64,000 nucleotides of DNA from Microlunatus speluncae. Lineage in GTDB: Bacteria; Actinomycetota; Actinomycetes; Propionibacteriales; Propionibacteriaceae. Each line of letters begins with the position of its first letter. Position 1 is the stretch's first letter. The stretch is taken from contig NZ_VKCZ01000021.1 in NCBI RefSeq assembly GCF_009299835.1, positions 62,001-126,000 of the forward strand, written 5' to 3'. The position numbers were made by a program, and so were the translations under genes. The notes beneath the pieces were generated by a model. That model saw nothing but the letters and a program-made list of their open reading frames with translations. It ran no database searches and was not told where the DNA came from. Positions 25,127 to 34,641 of this stretch are shown here, in pieces.

Positions 25127-25948
25127 TCAGTCGGCGGAGAGCTCGGCGGTCTCGGCGGGGAGCAGGTCGGCGACGAGGGCGGTGACGTCGGCGATGGAGT
25201 CGACCACGCGGGTCGGGCGGTACGGGAAGCGGCCGATCTGGGCTTCGCTGGTGGAGCCGGTGAGCACCAGGATCGTCCGCAGCCCGGCCTCGATCCCGGC
25301 GATCACGTCGGTGTCCATCCGGTCGCCGATCATCACGGTGGACTCCGAGTGCGCCTCGATCCGGTTCAGGGCCGAGCGCATCATCAACGGGTTCGGCTTG
25401 CCGACGTAGTACGGGTCGATGCCGGTCGCCCGGGTGATCAGGGCGGCGACCGAGCCGGTGGCCGGCAGCGAGCCGTCCTGCGACGGCCCGGTCGCGTCGG
25501 GATTGGTCGCGATGAAGCGGGCGCCGCGCTCGATCAGCCGGATGGCCTTGGTGATCGCCTCGAACGAGTAGGTCCGGGTCTCCCCCAGCACGACGTAGTC
25601 CGGATCCTGCTCGGTCTGCACGAAGCCGGCGTTGTGCAGGGCCGTGGTCAGCCCGGCCTCGCCGATCACGTACGCCGAGCCGCCCGGACTCTGCTCGCCG
25701 AGGAACTGTGCGGTCGCCAGGGCCGAGGTCCAGATCTTGTCCTCCGGCAGATCGATCCCGCCGGCCAGCAGCCGGGCCCGAAGATCACGCGGGGTGAAGA
25801 TCGAATTGTTGGTCAGCACCAGGAACCGGCGTTCGTAGTGCTGCAGGGCGGCGATGAACTCCGCCGCGCCGGGGATCGCGCGTTGCTCGTGCACCAGCAC
25901 GCCGTCCATGTCGGTGAGCCAGCACTCCACTGCCGATCCGTCATTCAT
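25127..25948 (-). CDS. HAD-superfamily phosphatase, NagD-like (HAD-IIA)
   Basis: 273 residues with HAD motif I LTDMDGVLV (Asp13, Asp15), motif II in LVLTNNS, the Lys of YVGKPNPLM and motif IV MIGDRMDTDVIAG. The cap inserted between motifs II and III is of the NagD/p-nitrophenyl phosphatase type. Such enzymes dephosphorylate nucleotides or sugar phosphates in the cytoplasm. The ATG at 25948 was chosen as the first codon before the conserved domain; a GTG about 20 bp upstream is possible. It is divergent from the next gene. Confidence 0.9.
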   Translation of the reverse strand: MNDGSAVECWLTDMDGVLVHEQRAIPGAAEFIAALQHYERRFLVLTNNSIFTPRDLRARLLAGGIDLPEDKIWTSALATAQFLGEQSPGGSAYVIGEAGLTTALHNAGFVQTEQDPDYVVLGETRTYSFEAITKAIRLIERGARFIATNPDATGPSQDGSLPATGSVAALITRATGIDPYYVGKPNPLMMRSALNRIEAHSESTVMIGDRMDTDVIAGIEAGLRTILVLTGSTSEAQIGRFPYRPTRVVDSIADVTALVADLLPAETAELSAD

Positions 25949-26078
25949 GACGCCCACGGTAGTGGTGACCGCGTGGCCGGCGTGATCGCGAGCCGCCGAT
26001 CCGCCATCATCGAGGGCGGACGGCGACGACGACCTCGGAAAGGAACAGCGGCCCGCGACCCGCGGCGGCCGGTTGATC

Positions 26079-27905
26079 ATGGACTCTCTCGACGAGCGAC
26101 TGCTGCAACTCTCCCGGACCGCCGGCGACCGGGCCTTCGACCCCGTGGCCGGCCTGATCGGTGAGCCGGCCGCCTACAACCCGATCCACACCCGGGTCTG
26201 GACCGGCACCCGGCATCCGTACCGGGAAAGCAATCTGTACGCCCTCACGCTGCTGGAGACCGGTGAGATCGCGCGGGCCGAGGCGGTGCTCGGCCCGGTG
26301 CTGGCGGCGCAGGATGTCGACGACGCCTCGCCGACGTACGGGATCTGGAGCTACTACGCCGAGGAGCCGCTGGCGGCGATGGCGCCGCCGGACTGGAACT
26401 GGGCCGACTTCCTCGGCCGCGATCTCGCCTTCATCCTGCTCCGGCACGCCGACCGGCTGAGCCCCGATTGCCGGACCGCGATCGAGACCGCGCTCCGGCA
26501 CGCGGCCCGGTCGATCATCCGGCGCAACGTCGCCATGAGCTACACCAATATCGCCGCGAAGGGCACGTTCGTCACCCTGGCCGCCGGGCAACTGCTCGAT
26601 GATCAAGAACTGACCCGCTATGCCGTCGAGCGGGTGGGCCGGCTCAGTGATCAACTCCGGGACGCGGGCAGCTTCGCCGAATACAACAGCCCCGGCTACT
26701 GGGCGATCACGATGGAGGCGATCACCGCGATCGGTCACTACGTCGAGGAGCCGGCGGCGGTCGACGGGGCCGGCTGGATCGCGGAACAGCTGTGGCGGCA
26801 CCTCATCCAGCGCTGGCACCGGCCGACCGGTCAGCTGAGCGGACCGATGGCTCGGAGCTACGGCGATGATCTTGGTACGAACACTCCGGTGCTCGCGCTG
26901 CTGGCCAAGGCGACCGGGCAGCAACCACCCTTCGACGCCGTGCCGCTGGACCGGCCGGCCCTGTCGCTGGTCGTCCCGGCCATCCTCGAGTTCGCCGCTC
27001 CGGAGGCCGTCCTCGACGCGCTGCTGGACTCGCCGATCGGACAGATCCGGGAGCAGTTCAGCCACAGCACCGTGGCCGGTCGCCGGCACCCGATCCAGGG
27101 CACCACCTGGCGAACGCCGCGGGCCACCCTGGGCACGGCCAACACCTCGGAGTTCTGGCTGCAGCGCCGGCCGTTGCTCGGCTACTGGACCGGACCCGAC
27201 GAGGCCGAGCAGGACCGGCCGTGGGACCGGCATCGGCACGTCCGGCTGCGCTTCTGCAAGGACGACTTCGACTTCTCCTCGGCCGTGTTCAGCTCGGTCC
27301 AGGCCGGCGGCCACGTGCTCTGGGCGGTCGGTTTCATCTCCCCGGGCGGCGACGAGCACATCGGCCTGCACAAGATCGAATCCGGTCAGCCGTTCTCTGC
27401 CCGCTCGCTGAAGTTGATCTTCGAGGTCGCCGATCCGGACGCCACCGTCCGCGCCGGCTCGCTGCTGCCGACCTCGCCCGACGCGGCGCCGGTCCGGATC
27501 GACGCCGGGGTGATCCGGCTCGAGTTGTCCGTGGCCGCGGCCCGGTTCGGGCCATTCCGCCCCCGCGGCCTGACCCGCCGGACGGAGCAGGGGGTTGAGG
27601 CGACGGTCGAGCTGCTGCCCGGCGGCAGCGAACGAGAGTTGATCATGAACGAGATCACTGACGGCTATCTGGTCGGCAGCTTCAGCATGATCGAATCCGA
27701 CGCAGCCACCGGTCGGACGTCCGGGATCGACCTCACCGTCGACGGCGACGTGCTGCGAGCCGGCTGGACCACGCCGGACGGCAACCGGCTGGAGCTGTCC
27801 GCCCCGGCGACGATCGGCACCGCCGAACAGCACCTGGCCCGCTACCGCGGTGCGGTCGACGGCGTCGTGGTCGAGGCCCGGCCGCTGACCCGGGGAAGCC
27901 GCTAG
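26079..27905 (+). CDS. Uncharacterised alpha-toroid/beta-sandwich protein, lyase-like
   Basis: About 608 residues, no signal peptide and no confidently recognised family. The N-terminal 300 residues look helical, with conserved-looking NIAAKGTFVTLAAGQLL and GSFAEYNSPGYWAITMEAI; the latter (EYNSP) resembles motifs in toroid-fold polysaccharide lyases and heparinase-like proteins. The C-terminal half is rich in beta strands, as in those lyases. The start could be TTG 26073 or ATG 26079 in TTGATCATG. No sugar gene is adjacent. A cytoplasmic uronan lyase or hydrolase is a guess. Confidence 0.6.
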   Translation: MDSLDERLLQLSRTAGDRAFDPVAGLIGEPAAYNPIHTRVWTGTRHPYRESNLYALTLLETGEIARAEAVLGPVLAAQDVDDASPTYGIWSYYAEEPLAAMAPPDWNWADFLGRDLAFILLRHADRLSPDCRTAIETALRHAARSIIRRNVAMSYTNIAAKGTFVTLAAGQLLDDQELTRYAVERVGRLSDQLRDAGSFAEYNSPGYWAITMEAITAIGHYVEEPAAVDGAGWIAEQLWRHLIQRWHRPTGQLSGPMARSYGDDLGTNTPVLALLAKATGQQPPFDAVPLDRPALSLVVPAILEFAAPEAVLDALLDSPIGQIREQFSHSTVAGRRHPIQGTTWRTPRATLGTANTSEFWLQRRPLLGYWTGPDEAEQDRPWDRHRHVRLRFCKDDFDFSSAVFSSVQAGGHVLWAVGFISPGGDEHIGLHKIESGQPFSARSLKLIFEVADPDATVRAGSLLPTSPDAAPVRIDAGVIRLELSVAAARFGPFRPRGLTRRTEQGVEATVELLPGGSERELIMNEITDGYLVGSFSMIESDAATGRTSGIDLTVDGDVLRAGWTTPDGNRLELSAPATIGTAEQHLARYRGAVDGVVVEARPLTRGSR

Positions 27906-27972
27906 TCACGGGTCGGTCGGTTTGCCGGACAGGAGGGGATGGCGTCCCTACACTGAAGTCCGGAGGCGTACC

Positions 27973-28380
27973 ATGACCGACCTGCCCCAAACCGACGAAC
28001 CGGAGGCCGAGGATCTCGCGGCCGCCGAGCCGACTCCGGCCCGCAGCACGATCGCCCGGATCGCCTGGGTGGTGCTGATCTTCCTCGTCGCCGGCTTTGC
28101 CATCAACCACGTCGTCGGCGTGGCCACCTATTCCGACACCGACACCGACCGGCTGATGCTCACCGTGTTCGCCGCCCTGAACGTGTACGCGCTGATCGTG
28201 CTGCTGATCCCGTACCGCCGACGGGTGCCCTGGGCCTGGGGCGTCACCTGGGTCAGCATCGCGATGTTCGCGATCTGCCCGCTGCTGGTGGAGCCGCCGA
28301 TCGGCTGGTTCTATCTCGGCGCCGCCGTCGTGATGGCCGCCGCCCAACTGGCCGCGCTGCCCGACTTCCGGCGCGGCTGA
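27973..28380 (+). CDS. Small four-helix membrane protein, unknown function
   Basis: 135 residues. After an acidic, proline-containing N-terminal tail (about 30 residues) there are four hydrophobic segments (IAWVVLIFLVAGFAI; LTVFAALNVYALIVLLI; AWGVTWVSIAMFAICPLL; WFYLGAAVVMAAAQLAAL). GGAGG lies 7 nt before the ATG at 27973. It ends before a terminator shared with groEL. No function is recognised. Confidence 0.8.
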   Translation: MTDLPQTDEPEAEDLAAAEPTPARSTIARIAWVVLIFLVAGFAINHVVGVATYSDTDTDRLMLTVFAALNVYALIVLLIPYRRRVPWAWGVTWVSIAMFAICPLLVEPPIGWFYLGAAVVMAAAQLAALPDFRRG

Positions 28381-28413
28381 TCGGCGCCAGGTCACCAACC
28401 GCAGGCATGGGAA

Positions 28414-28458
28414 AGGGGCGGTGCCCCGGACCGCTGAGAAGTCCGGGCCACCGCCCCT
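28414..28458. terminator. Strong hairpin ending groEL and the small membrane protein gene
   Basis: AGGGGCGGTG (28414-28423) pairs with CACCGCCCCT (28449-28458), with an inner CCCGGAC/GTCCGGG stem. On the minus strand the stem is followed by TTTCCC, so it serves as the groEL terminator; on the plus strand it can end the convergent gene at 28380. Confidence 0.85.
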
Positions 28459-28482
28459 GTCTGTCTTACGGGTTGGCTGGAC

Positions 28483-30114
<1,632 letters not shown>

Positions 30115-30242
30115 AGTTCTCCGCGAGTCCTCCCGCGTTGCTGGCGGTGGATCCCCACCGCCGACGGTTGACGAAAATGGCCTACCCCACCCAGCGATGC
30201 CCGCGACGGACGACCTCAACCGAGATCTCACCGATGTGTGAG

Positions 30243-30267
30243 TAGCACTCTCGGTCCGAGAGTGCCA
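30243..30267 (-). promoter_or_regulatory. CIRCE element 1 (HrcA site)
   Basis: TAGCACTC-N9-GAGTGCCA inverted repeat at 30243-30267, matching the CIRCE consensus (TTAGCACTC-N9-GAGTGCTAA) except at the outermost bases. It covers the predicted groEL transcription start. HrcA binding here represses groEL until heat stress. Confidence 0.93.
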
Positions 30268-30273
30268 GTTCAA

Positions 30274-30303
30274 TGTTTAGCACTCTGCTACCCCGAGTGC
30301 AAA
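30274..30303 (-). promoter_or_regulatory. groEL promoter overlapped by CIRCE element 2
   Basis: On the minus strand -35 TTGCAC (30302-30297) and -10 TAAACA (30279-30274) have a 17-nt spacer. The second CIRCE, TTAGCACTC (30277-30285), N9, GAGTGCAAA (30295-30303), covers both hexamers. Together with element 1 this gives tandem HrcA sites about 34 bp apart. Confidence 0.88.
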
Positions 30304-30491
30304 CAGTCGGGCCCGGTTCCGGGCAACTCCGCGGCCATTACGGTCCGGTGACCACCCAGAGGAACTCCGCGTCGTTGTCAGCCGGAGTGGATAGGGTCGT
30401 TTTCGTTGGGCCTCGTCCCGGACGTGGCACACGCTCAGCGTGTTCAGCAGGGCAGCACTCGAGCAACCTACCGACAAGGGCGGAAGCACTG
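30304..30491. other. Gene-free divergent region between groEL and the osmoprotectant operon
   Basis: No convincing gene. It includes the odd-centred palindrome ACACGCT-C-AGCGTGT at 30429-30443, a possible operator for the rightward operon. No riboswitch fold or clear -10/-35 pair for that operon was recognised. The last part before 30557 holds the leader ORF listed separately. Confidence 0.5.
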
Positions 30492-30560
30492 ATGAGAAGC
30501 ACCCCAGTCCGATCGACGCGGCCCACTCCCGGGGGGCCAGGGGCTCCGGCGGCGCCATGA
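30492..30560 (+). CDS. Proline-rich 22-residue leader ORF before the osmoprotectant ATPase
   Basis: A short ORF (ATG 30492, TGA 30558-30560) with six prolines in 22 codons. GGCGGAAG lies just upstream as a possible ribosome site. Its stop overlaps the ATG of the transporter ATPase gene (ATGA), which itself has no visible Shine-Dalgarno. This fits translational coupling through a leader peptide. It may also be chance, since proline codons are common in such GC-rich DNA. Confidence 0.4.
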   Translation: MRSTPVRSTRPTPGGPGAPAAP

Positions 30561-31654
30561 TCACCTTCGAGGGCGTCACCAAGACCTATCCGGACGGCAC
30601 CACCGCCGTCTCCGATCTCAGCCTGACCGTGCCGTCGGACCGGATCACCGTCATCGTCGGGCCGTCCGGTTGTGGCAAGACGACCACCCTCCGGATGGTC
30701 AACCGGATGCTCGAGCCGACCGAGGGCCGGATCCTCTGGGACGAGGAGCCGCTGTCGGCCCGGCCGGTGACCACGCTGCGCCGCCAGATGGGGTACGTGA
30801 TCCAGAGCGGCGGCCTGTTCCCGCACCGGACGGTGCTGGACAACATCGGCACCGTGCCCGGGCTGCTCGGCTGGACCAAGGCCAAGACCCGGGCCCGCTC
30901 GTTGGAGTTGCTCGACGCGGTCGGGCTCGACCCGGCCCTGGCCCGCCGGTTTCCCGGCCAGCTGTCCGGCGGTCAGCAGCAGCGGGTCGGGGTCGCCCGG
31001 GCGCTGGCGGCGGACCCGCTGGTGATGCTGATGGACGAGCCGTTCTCGGCGGTCGACCCGGTGGTCCGGGCCGAGCTGCACGAGCTGTTCCTCGGCCTGC
31101 AGCGGGAGCTGAGCAAGACCATCATCATGATCACTCACGACATCGACGAGGCGATCGAGCTCGGCGATCAGGTGGCCATCCTCCGGGTCGGCGGCATCCT
31201 GGCCCAGGCCGGCACCCCGCAGCAGTTGCTGGAGGAGCCGGCGGACGCGTTCGTCGAGGGCTTCGTCGGCAAGGACCGGGGCTACCGGTCGCTGTCGTTC
31301 CAGCCGGCCGACCGGCTGAGCCTGGACGAGGTGCCGACCACGACCGACGCCGCCGGCGCCCGGGGGCGGACGTTGTTGTTGGACGAGGACCGACGGCCGG
31401 TCGGCTGGGCCGGATTGCGTGAGGACGGCCGGCCGATGCCCCTCGGCAGCACCTTCGACCCCAGTTCCGACAACCTCCGGACCGCCCTCGACGCCGCGCT
31501 GACCTCGCCGGCCGGGTTGGCCGTCGCCGTCCGCGACGGCCGGTTCGCCGGCGTGGTCGACCCCGAGGCCGTGCTGGGCCAGCTGGCCGAGCACCGCAGT
31601 GCCGAGGCGCGGGGAGCCGTCGAGGCCGCGGGCTCCACCGAGGCGGCACCATGA
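30557..31654 (+). CDS. Osmoprotectant ABC transporter ATPase (OpuCA/ProV-like)
   Basis: 365 residues. ATPase with Walker A VGPSGCGKTTTLRM, signature LSGGQQQRVGVARAL, Walker B VMLMDEPFSAVDP and the IITHDIDEA switch. A C-terminal pair of CBS-like repeats (about residues 255-350) is expected in OpuCA/ProV proteins and senses ionic strength or c-di-AMP in relatives. It energises glycine betaine/choline-type uptake. ATG 30557 overlaps the leader ORF stop, and its 3' end overlaps the next gene by 4 bp. Confidence 0.92.
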   Translation: MITFEGVTKTYPDGTTAVSDLSLTVPSDRITVIVGPSGCGKTTTLRMVNRMLEPTEGRILWDEEPLSARPVTTLRRQMGYVIQSGGLFPHRTVLDNIGTVPGLLGWTKAKTRARSLELLDAVGLDPALARRFPGQLSGGQQQRVGVARALAADPLVMLMDEPFSAVDPVVRAELHELFLGLQRELSKTIIMITHDIDEAIELGDQVAILRVGGILAQAGTPQQLLEEPADAFVEGFVGKDRGYRSLSFQPADRLSLDEVPTTTDAAGARGRTLLLDEDRRPVGWAGLREDGRPMPLGSTFDPSSDNLRTALDAALTSPAGLAVAVRDGRFAGVVDPEAVLGQLAEHRSAEARGAVEAAGSTEAAP

Positions 31655-32325
31655 TCGACACCTCCATCGATCTCGGCTGGATCGCGCGCAACTGGTCCAG
31701 CGGGATGAACATCAGCGGCCTGCTGCTCGAACACATCGCGTTGTCGATCATCCCGGTGTTGATCGCAGTGATCATCTCGATCCCGCTGGGCTATCTGATC
31801 TTCCTCACCGGCAAGGGTGCCAACGGCCTGCTGGCGGTGCTCGGCGTGATCTATTCGGTGCCGTCGCTGGCCCTGTTCGTCGCCCTGCCCGCGATCATCC
31901 CGACCTCGATCCTGAGCCCGATCAACGTCGCCGTCGCGCTGGCGATCTACTCCGTCGCGCTGCTGGTCCGCAGCGTGGTGGACGGCCTCCGCTCGGTGCC
32001 GGACACGGTCAAGCAGGCGGCCGCGGCGATCGGCTACGGCTGGTTCCGCCGGTTGCTGGTGGTCGAGCTGCCACTGGCGATGCCGGTGATCTTCGCCGGG
32101 CTGCGGGTGGTGACCGTGTCCAACATCGCCATGGTCAGCGTGGCGGCCGTGGTCGGCGGCGGCGCCCTGGGGCAGTTGTTCGATCGCGGGTTGAACAGCT
32201 CGTTCCTGACCCCGATCGTCGCCGGGCTGGCGTTCAGCCTGATCCTGGCGCTGATCGCCGACGCCTTGATCCTGTTGATCAAGCACGGGACGCTGCCCTG
32301 GGCGCGGGGACGGCGGCTGGCATGA
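31651..32325 (+). CDS. Osmoprotectant ABC permease (OpuCB-like)
   Basis: 224-residue membrane protein with about five or six helices; the coupling loop is QAAAAIGYGWFRRLLVVELP. The conserved YSVPSLALFVALP segment is typical of OpuCB/OpuCD permeases. Four-base overlaps join it to the genes on both sides, so the operon is tightly coupled. Confidence 0.92.
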   Translation: MIDTSIDLGWIARNWSSGMNISGLLLEHIALSIIPVLIAVIISIPLGYLIFLTGKGANGLLAVLGVIYSVPSLALFVALPAIIPTSILSPINVAVALAIYSVALLVRSVVDGLRSVPDTVKQAAAAIGYGWFRRLLVVELPLAMPVIFAGLRVVTVSNIAMVSVAAVVGGGALGQLFDRGLNSSFLTPIVAGLAFSLILALIADALILLIKHGTLPWARGRRLA

Positions 32326-33044
32326 ATCTTCTGTCCTATCTCCTCGATCCGGCCAACTGGCCGGGCGGCGGCAAGATCATCGACCTGCTGCTGCAGCACC
32401 TGACCTACACGGCGGCCGCTGTCGTGATCGGCGCCCTGATCGCGATCCCGGTCGGCATCTTGATCGGCCACACGGGCCGCGGCTCGTTCCTGGTGATCGG
32501 CACCAGCAACGCGGCCCGGGCGATCCCGACCCTCGGCCTGCTGGTGCTGGTGGTGGTGCTGCTCGGCACCGGGATCGAGAAGATCGTCCCGGTCCTGGCG
32601 ATCCTGGCGCTGCCGGCGATCCTGACTGCGACCGCGGCGGGGATCGGGGGTGCCGACCGCGAGGCCGTACACGCTGCTCGGGCGATCGGCCTGACCGAGA
32701 CCCAGATCGTCGCCCAGGTGGAGTGGCCGCTGGCCCTGCCCCTGGTGATCTCCGGCCTGCGCAGCGCGACGCTGCAGGTGGTCGCCACGGCGACCGTGGC
32801 CGCGTTCGCCGCGGGCGGCGGGCTGGGCCGGCTGCTGATCAGCGGCCAGCGACAGAACGACTACCCGCAGATGTTCGCCGGAGCGGCGTTGATCGCGGGA
32901 TTAGCCATCGTGCTCGACGTGTTACTGAGTGGCGTGGGATGGCTGGCCGGTCGGACGACCCGTGCCCGGCGCGCGGTCGACCGAGCGGTACTGCAAGCAG
33001 AACAAGACACAGACACACCATCACGATCTGAGGCATTGACATGA
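32322..33044 (+). CDS. Osmoprotectant ABC permease (OpuCD-like)
   Basis: 240-residue membrane permease, the second of the pair. It has the conserved SNAARAIPTLGLLVLVVVLLG segment and the coupling loop HAARAIGLTETQIVAQVEWP. It starts within the stop of the first permease gene (ATGA) and ends overlapping the binding-protein start. Confidence 0.92.
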   Translation: MNLLSYLLDPANWPGGGKIIDLLLQHLTYTAAAVVIGALIAIPVGILIGHTGRGSFLVIGTSNAARAIPTLGLLVLVVVLLGTGIEKIVPVLAILALPAILTATAAGIGGADREAVHAARAIGLTETQIVAQVEWPLALPLVISGLRSATLQVVATATVAAFAAGGGLGRLLISGQRQNDYPQMFAGAALIAGLAIVLDVLLSGVGWLAGRTTRARRAVDRAVLQAEQDTDTPSRSEALT

Positions 33045-33961
33045 AACTCAAGACCCTGACCGCGGTCGTCGCCGCCCTCGCCTTCGGGCTGGCCGGCTGC
33101 GCGAGCAACAGCAATCCCCTGGGTGAGCAGTCCGCGGCCCCCTCGCAGCCGCAGGACCAGCAGGCGATCGTCGTCGGCTCGGCCAACTTCACCGAATCCC
33201 AGGTGCTCGGCGAGCTGTACGCGCAGGCACTGAAGGCCAAGGGCCTGAACGTCTCGACCAAGCCCAACATCGGCAACCGCGAGGTCTACCTGAAGGCGTT
33301 GCAGGAGGGCTCGATCTCGATCGTCCCGGAATACACGGGCAACCTCCTGCTCAACTACGACAAGGCGTCCAAGGCCAAGACCCAGCAGGAGGTCGAGACC
33401 GCGCTGCCGGAGAAACTGCCCTCCGGCCTGCAGGTGCTGAAGTCCTCGCCGGCCGCCGACCAGGACGTCTACGTCGTGACCAAGGAGTACGCCGACCAGA
33501 ACGGGATCGCCTCCCTGGCCGACCTGAAGAAGATCTCCTCCGGCGCCATCCTCGGCGGCCCGTCCGAACTGGAGACCCGCGCCTATGGCCCGCCCGGGCT
33601 GGAGAGCATCTACGGCGCCACGTTCAAGGAGTTCAAGCCGTACGACTCCCCGGCCGTGAAGTCGCGCGACCTCAACGACGGCAAGATCCAGGTCGCCACC
33701 TTCTTCACCACCGAGAGCGTGATCGTCGACAACGGCTACGTGCAGCTCGCCGACCCCGAGTCGATGATCCTGCCGCAGAACGTCGTGCCGCTGGTCACCG
33801 ACGACATCGCCGGCAACGCCGACGCCAAGGCCGCCCTGGAAGCCGTCCAGGCCGCCCTCACCACCGAGGACCTGACCGCCCTGAACAAGCGCGTCGACTC
33901 CGACCACGACGACCCGGGCCAGGTCGCCGGGGACTGGCTCAAGGAGAAGGGCCTGGCCTGA
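33041..33961 (+). CDS. Osmoprotectant-binding lipoprotein (OpuCC/ProX-like)
   Basis: 306 residues. Signal peptide with lipobox LAGC (Cys20), then a type-2 periplasmic-binding fold starting IVVGSANFTESQVLGELYA; the FTES stretch and VPEYTGNLLLNY are typical of glycine betaine/choline/carnitine binding proteins of the OpuCC family. It captures compatible solutes outside the cell for the two permeases. Last gene of the four-gene operon; followed by the 34-kb repeat region. Confidence 0.93.
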   Translation: MKLKTLTAVVAALAFGLAGCASNSNPLGEQSAAPSQPQDQQAIVVGSANFTESQVLGELYAQALKAKGLNVSTKPNIGNREVYLKALQEGSISIVPEYTGNLLLNYDKASKAKTQQEVETALPEKLPSGLQVLKSSPAADQDVYVVTKEYADQNGIASLADLKKISSGAILGGPSELETRAYGPPGLESIYGATFKEFKPYDSPAVKSRDLNDGKIQVATFFTTESVIVDNGYVQLADPESMILPQNVVPLVTDDIAGNADAKAALEAVQAALTTEDLTALNKRVDSDHDDPGQVAGDWLKEKGLA

Positions 33962-33988
33962 CCCACGCTTCACCGCTTACCGCTCGTT

Positions 33989-34130
33989 CGTTCCCTGAGC
34001 CTGTCGAAGGGGCTGGCTGGATCCAGCCGTCCTTAAACGGGGGTGGAGGAGCTGGGTGTTCGTTCCCTGAGCCTGTCGAAGGGCCTGGCTGGATCCAGCC
34101 GTCCTTATCGGGGTGGAGGAGTTGGGTGTT
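33989..34130. repeat. Two tandem copies of a 70-72 bp unit
   Basis: Copy A 33989-34060 and copy B 34061-34130 are nearly identical. Each starts with CGTTCCCTGAGCCTGTCGAA and contains the perfect palindrome GGCTGGATCCAGCC. A third start of the same unit follows at 34131 and leads into the foldback element. The block lies directly after the osmoprotectant operon. Confidence 0.9.
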
Positions 34131-34626
34131 CGTTCCCTGAGCCTGTCGAAGCATGTCCTGAGCCTGCCGAAGGGGGCAGGCCAGGTCGCGCCGTTCTCTT
34201 CGGTTTCGGCCTAGCGGCCGGAAGGCGCATCGAAGGCGGGCGGGTTTGTCGCGGTCGGCTGAGTGGCGGCCGGGCGCCGGTTCCGGCGGCGGCCGCTGCC
34301 GCTGGCTGTCAGTTCGACGGGACCCGGCGCATCACCGGGGCGTCGAGGACTCTGTCGTTCATCGAGTGTGACGTTTCCCACCTGTCGAGCGACGATCGAG
34401 GTGGGAAACGTCACACTCGATGAACCCCGAAGCACACCCGGCGACCGAATCAGGTCCGGCCGCCGCCAACCAACTCGACCGGCGCTCACTCCGACCTGCA
34501 CCCGGCGGCGATTCTCCATCAACTGCGTACCTCGTCCGCCCTCGCTGCGTCTTTCCCGGCCGTTAGGCCGCAATCCGAAAGAACGGCGGGTCCGGCCTGC
34601 CCCTTCGACAGGCTCAGGGAACGAAC
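34128..34626. repeat. 499-bp foldback (giant imperfect inverted repeat) element
   Basis: The two ends are perfect 24-bp inverted copies of the dispersed repeat (GTTCGTTCCCTGAGCC...). Further inwards the arms stay similar: GGGGCAGGCC, CGCCGTTCT, then CGGCCTAGCGGCCGG on the left against CGGCCTAACGGCCGG on the complement of the right. The left arm (to about 34245) has a 21-nt extra copy of the repeat core; the right arm is about 34530-34626. The element is nearly concentric with the perfect hairpin at 34358-34424. It contains no convincing ORF and fills the gap between convergent genes. It could be a MITE-like mobile element, a large hairpin or a recombination substrate. Confidence 0.75.
34358..34424. 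repeat. Perfect 26-bp stem hairpin inside the foldback element
   Basis: Arm 34358-34383 and arm 34399-34424 are exact reverse complements around a 15-nt loop. The stem contains GTGTGACGTTTCCCACC. There is no T-tract after it, so it is not a standard intrinsic terminator, though its place between convergent genes would suit bidirectional termination. Confidence 0.92.
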
Positions 34627-34641
34627 AGGCGCACTCGTTCC

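Noticed and set aside
34128..34626. Insertion sequence with a transposase
   Set aside because: The inverted arms look IS-like, but no transposase-like ORF is inside; open frames there are arginine-rich artefacts.
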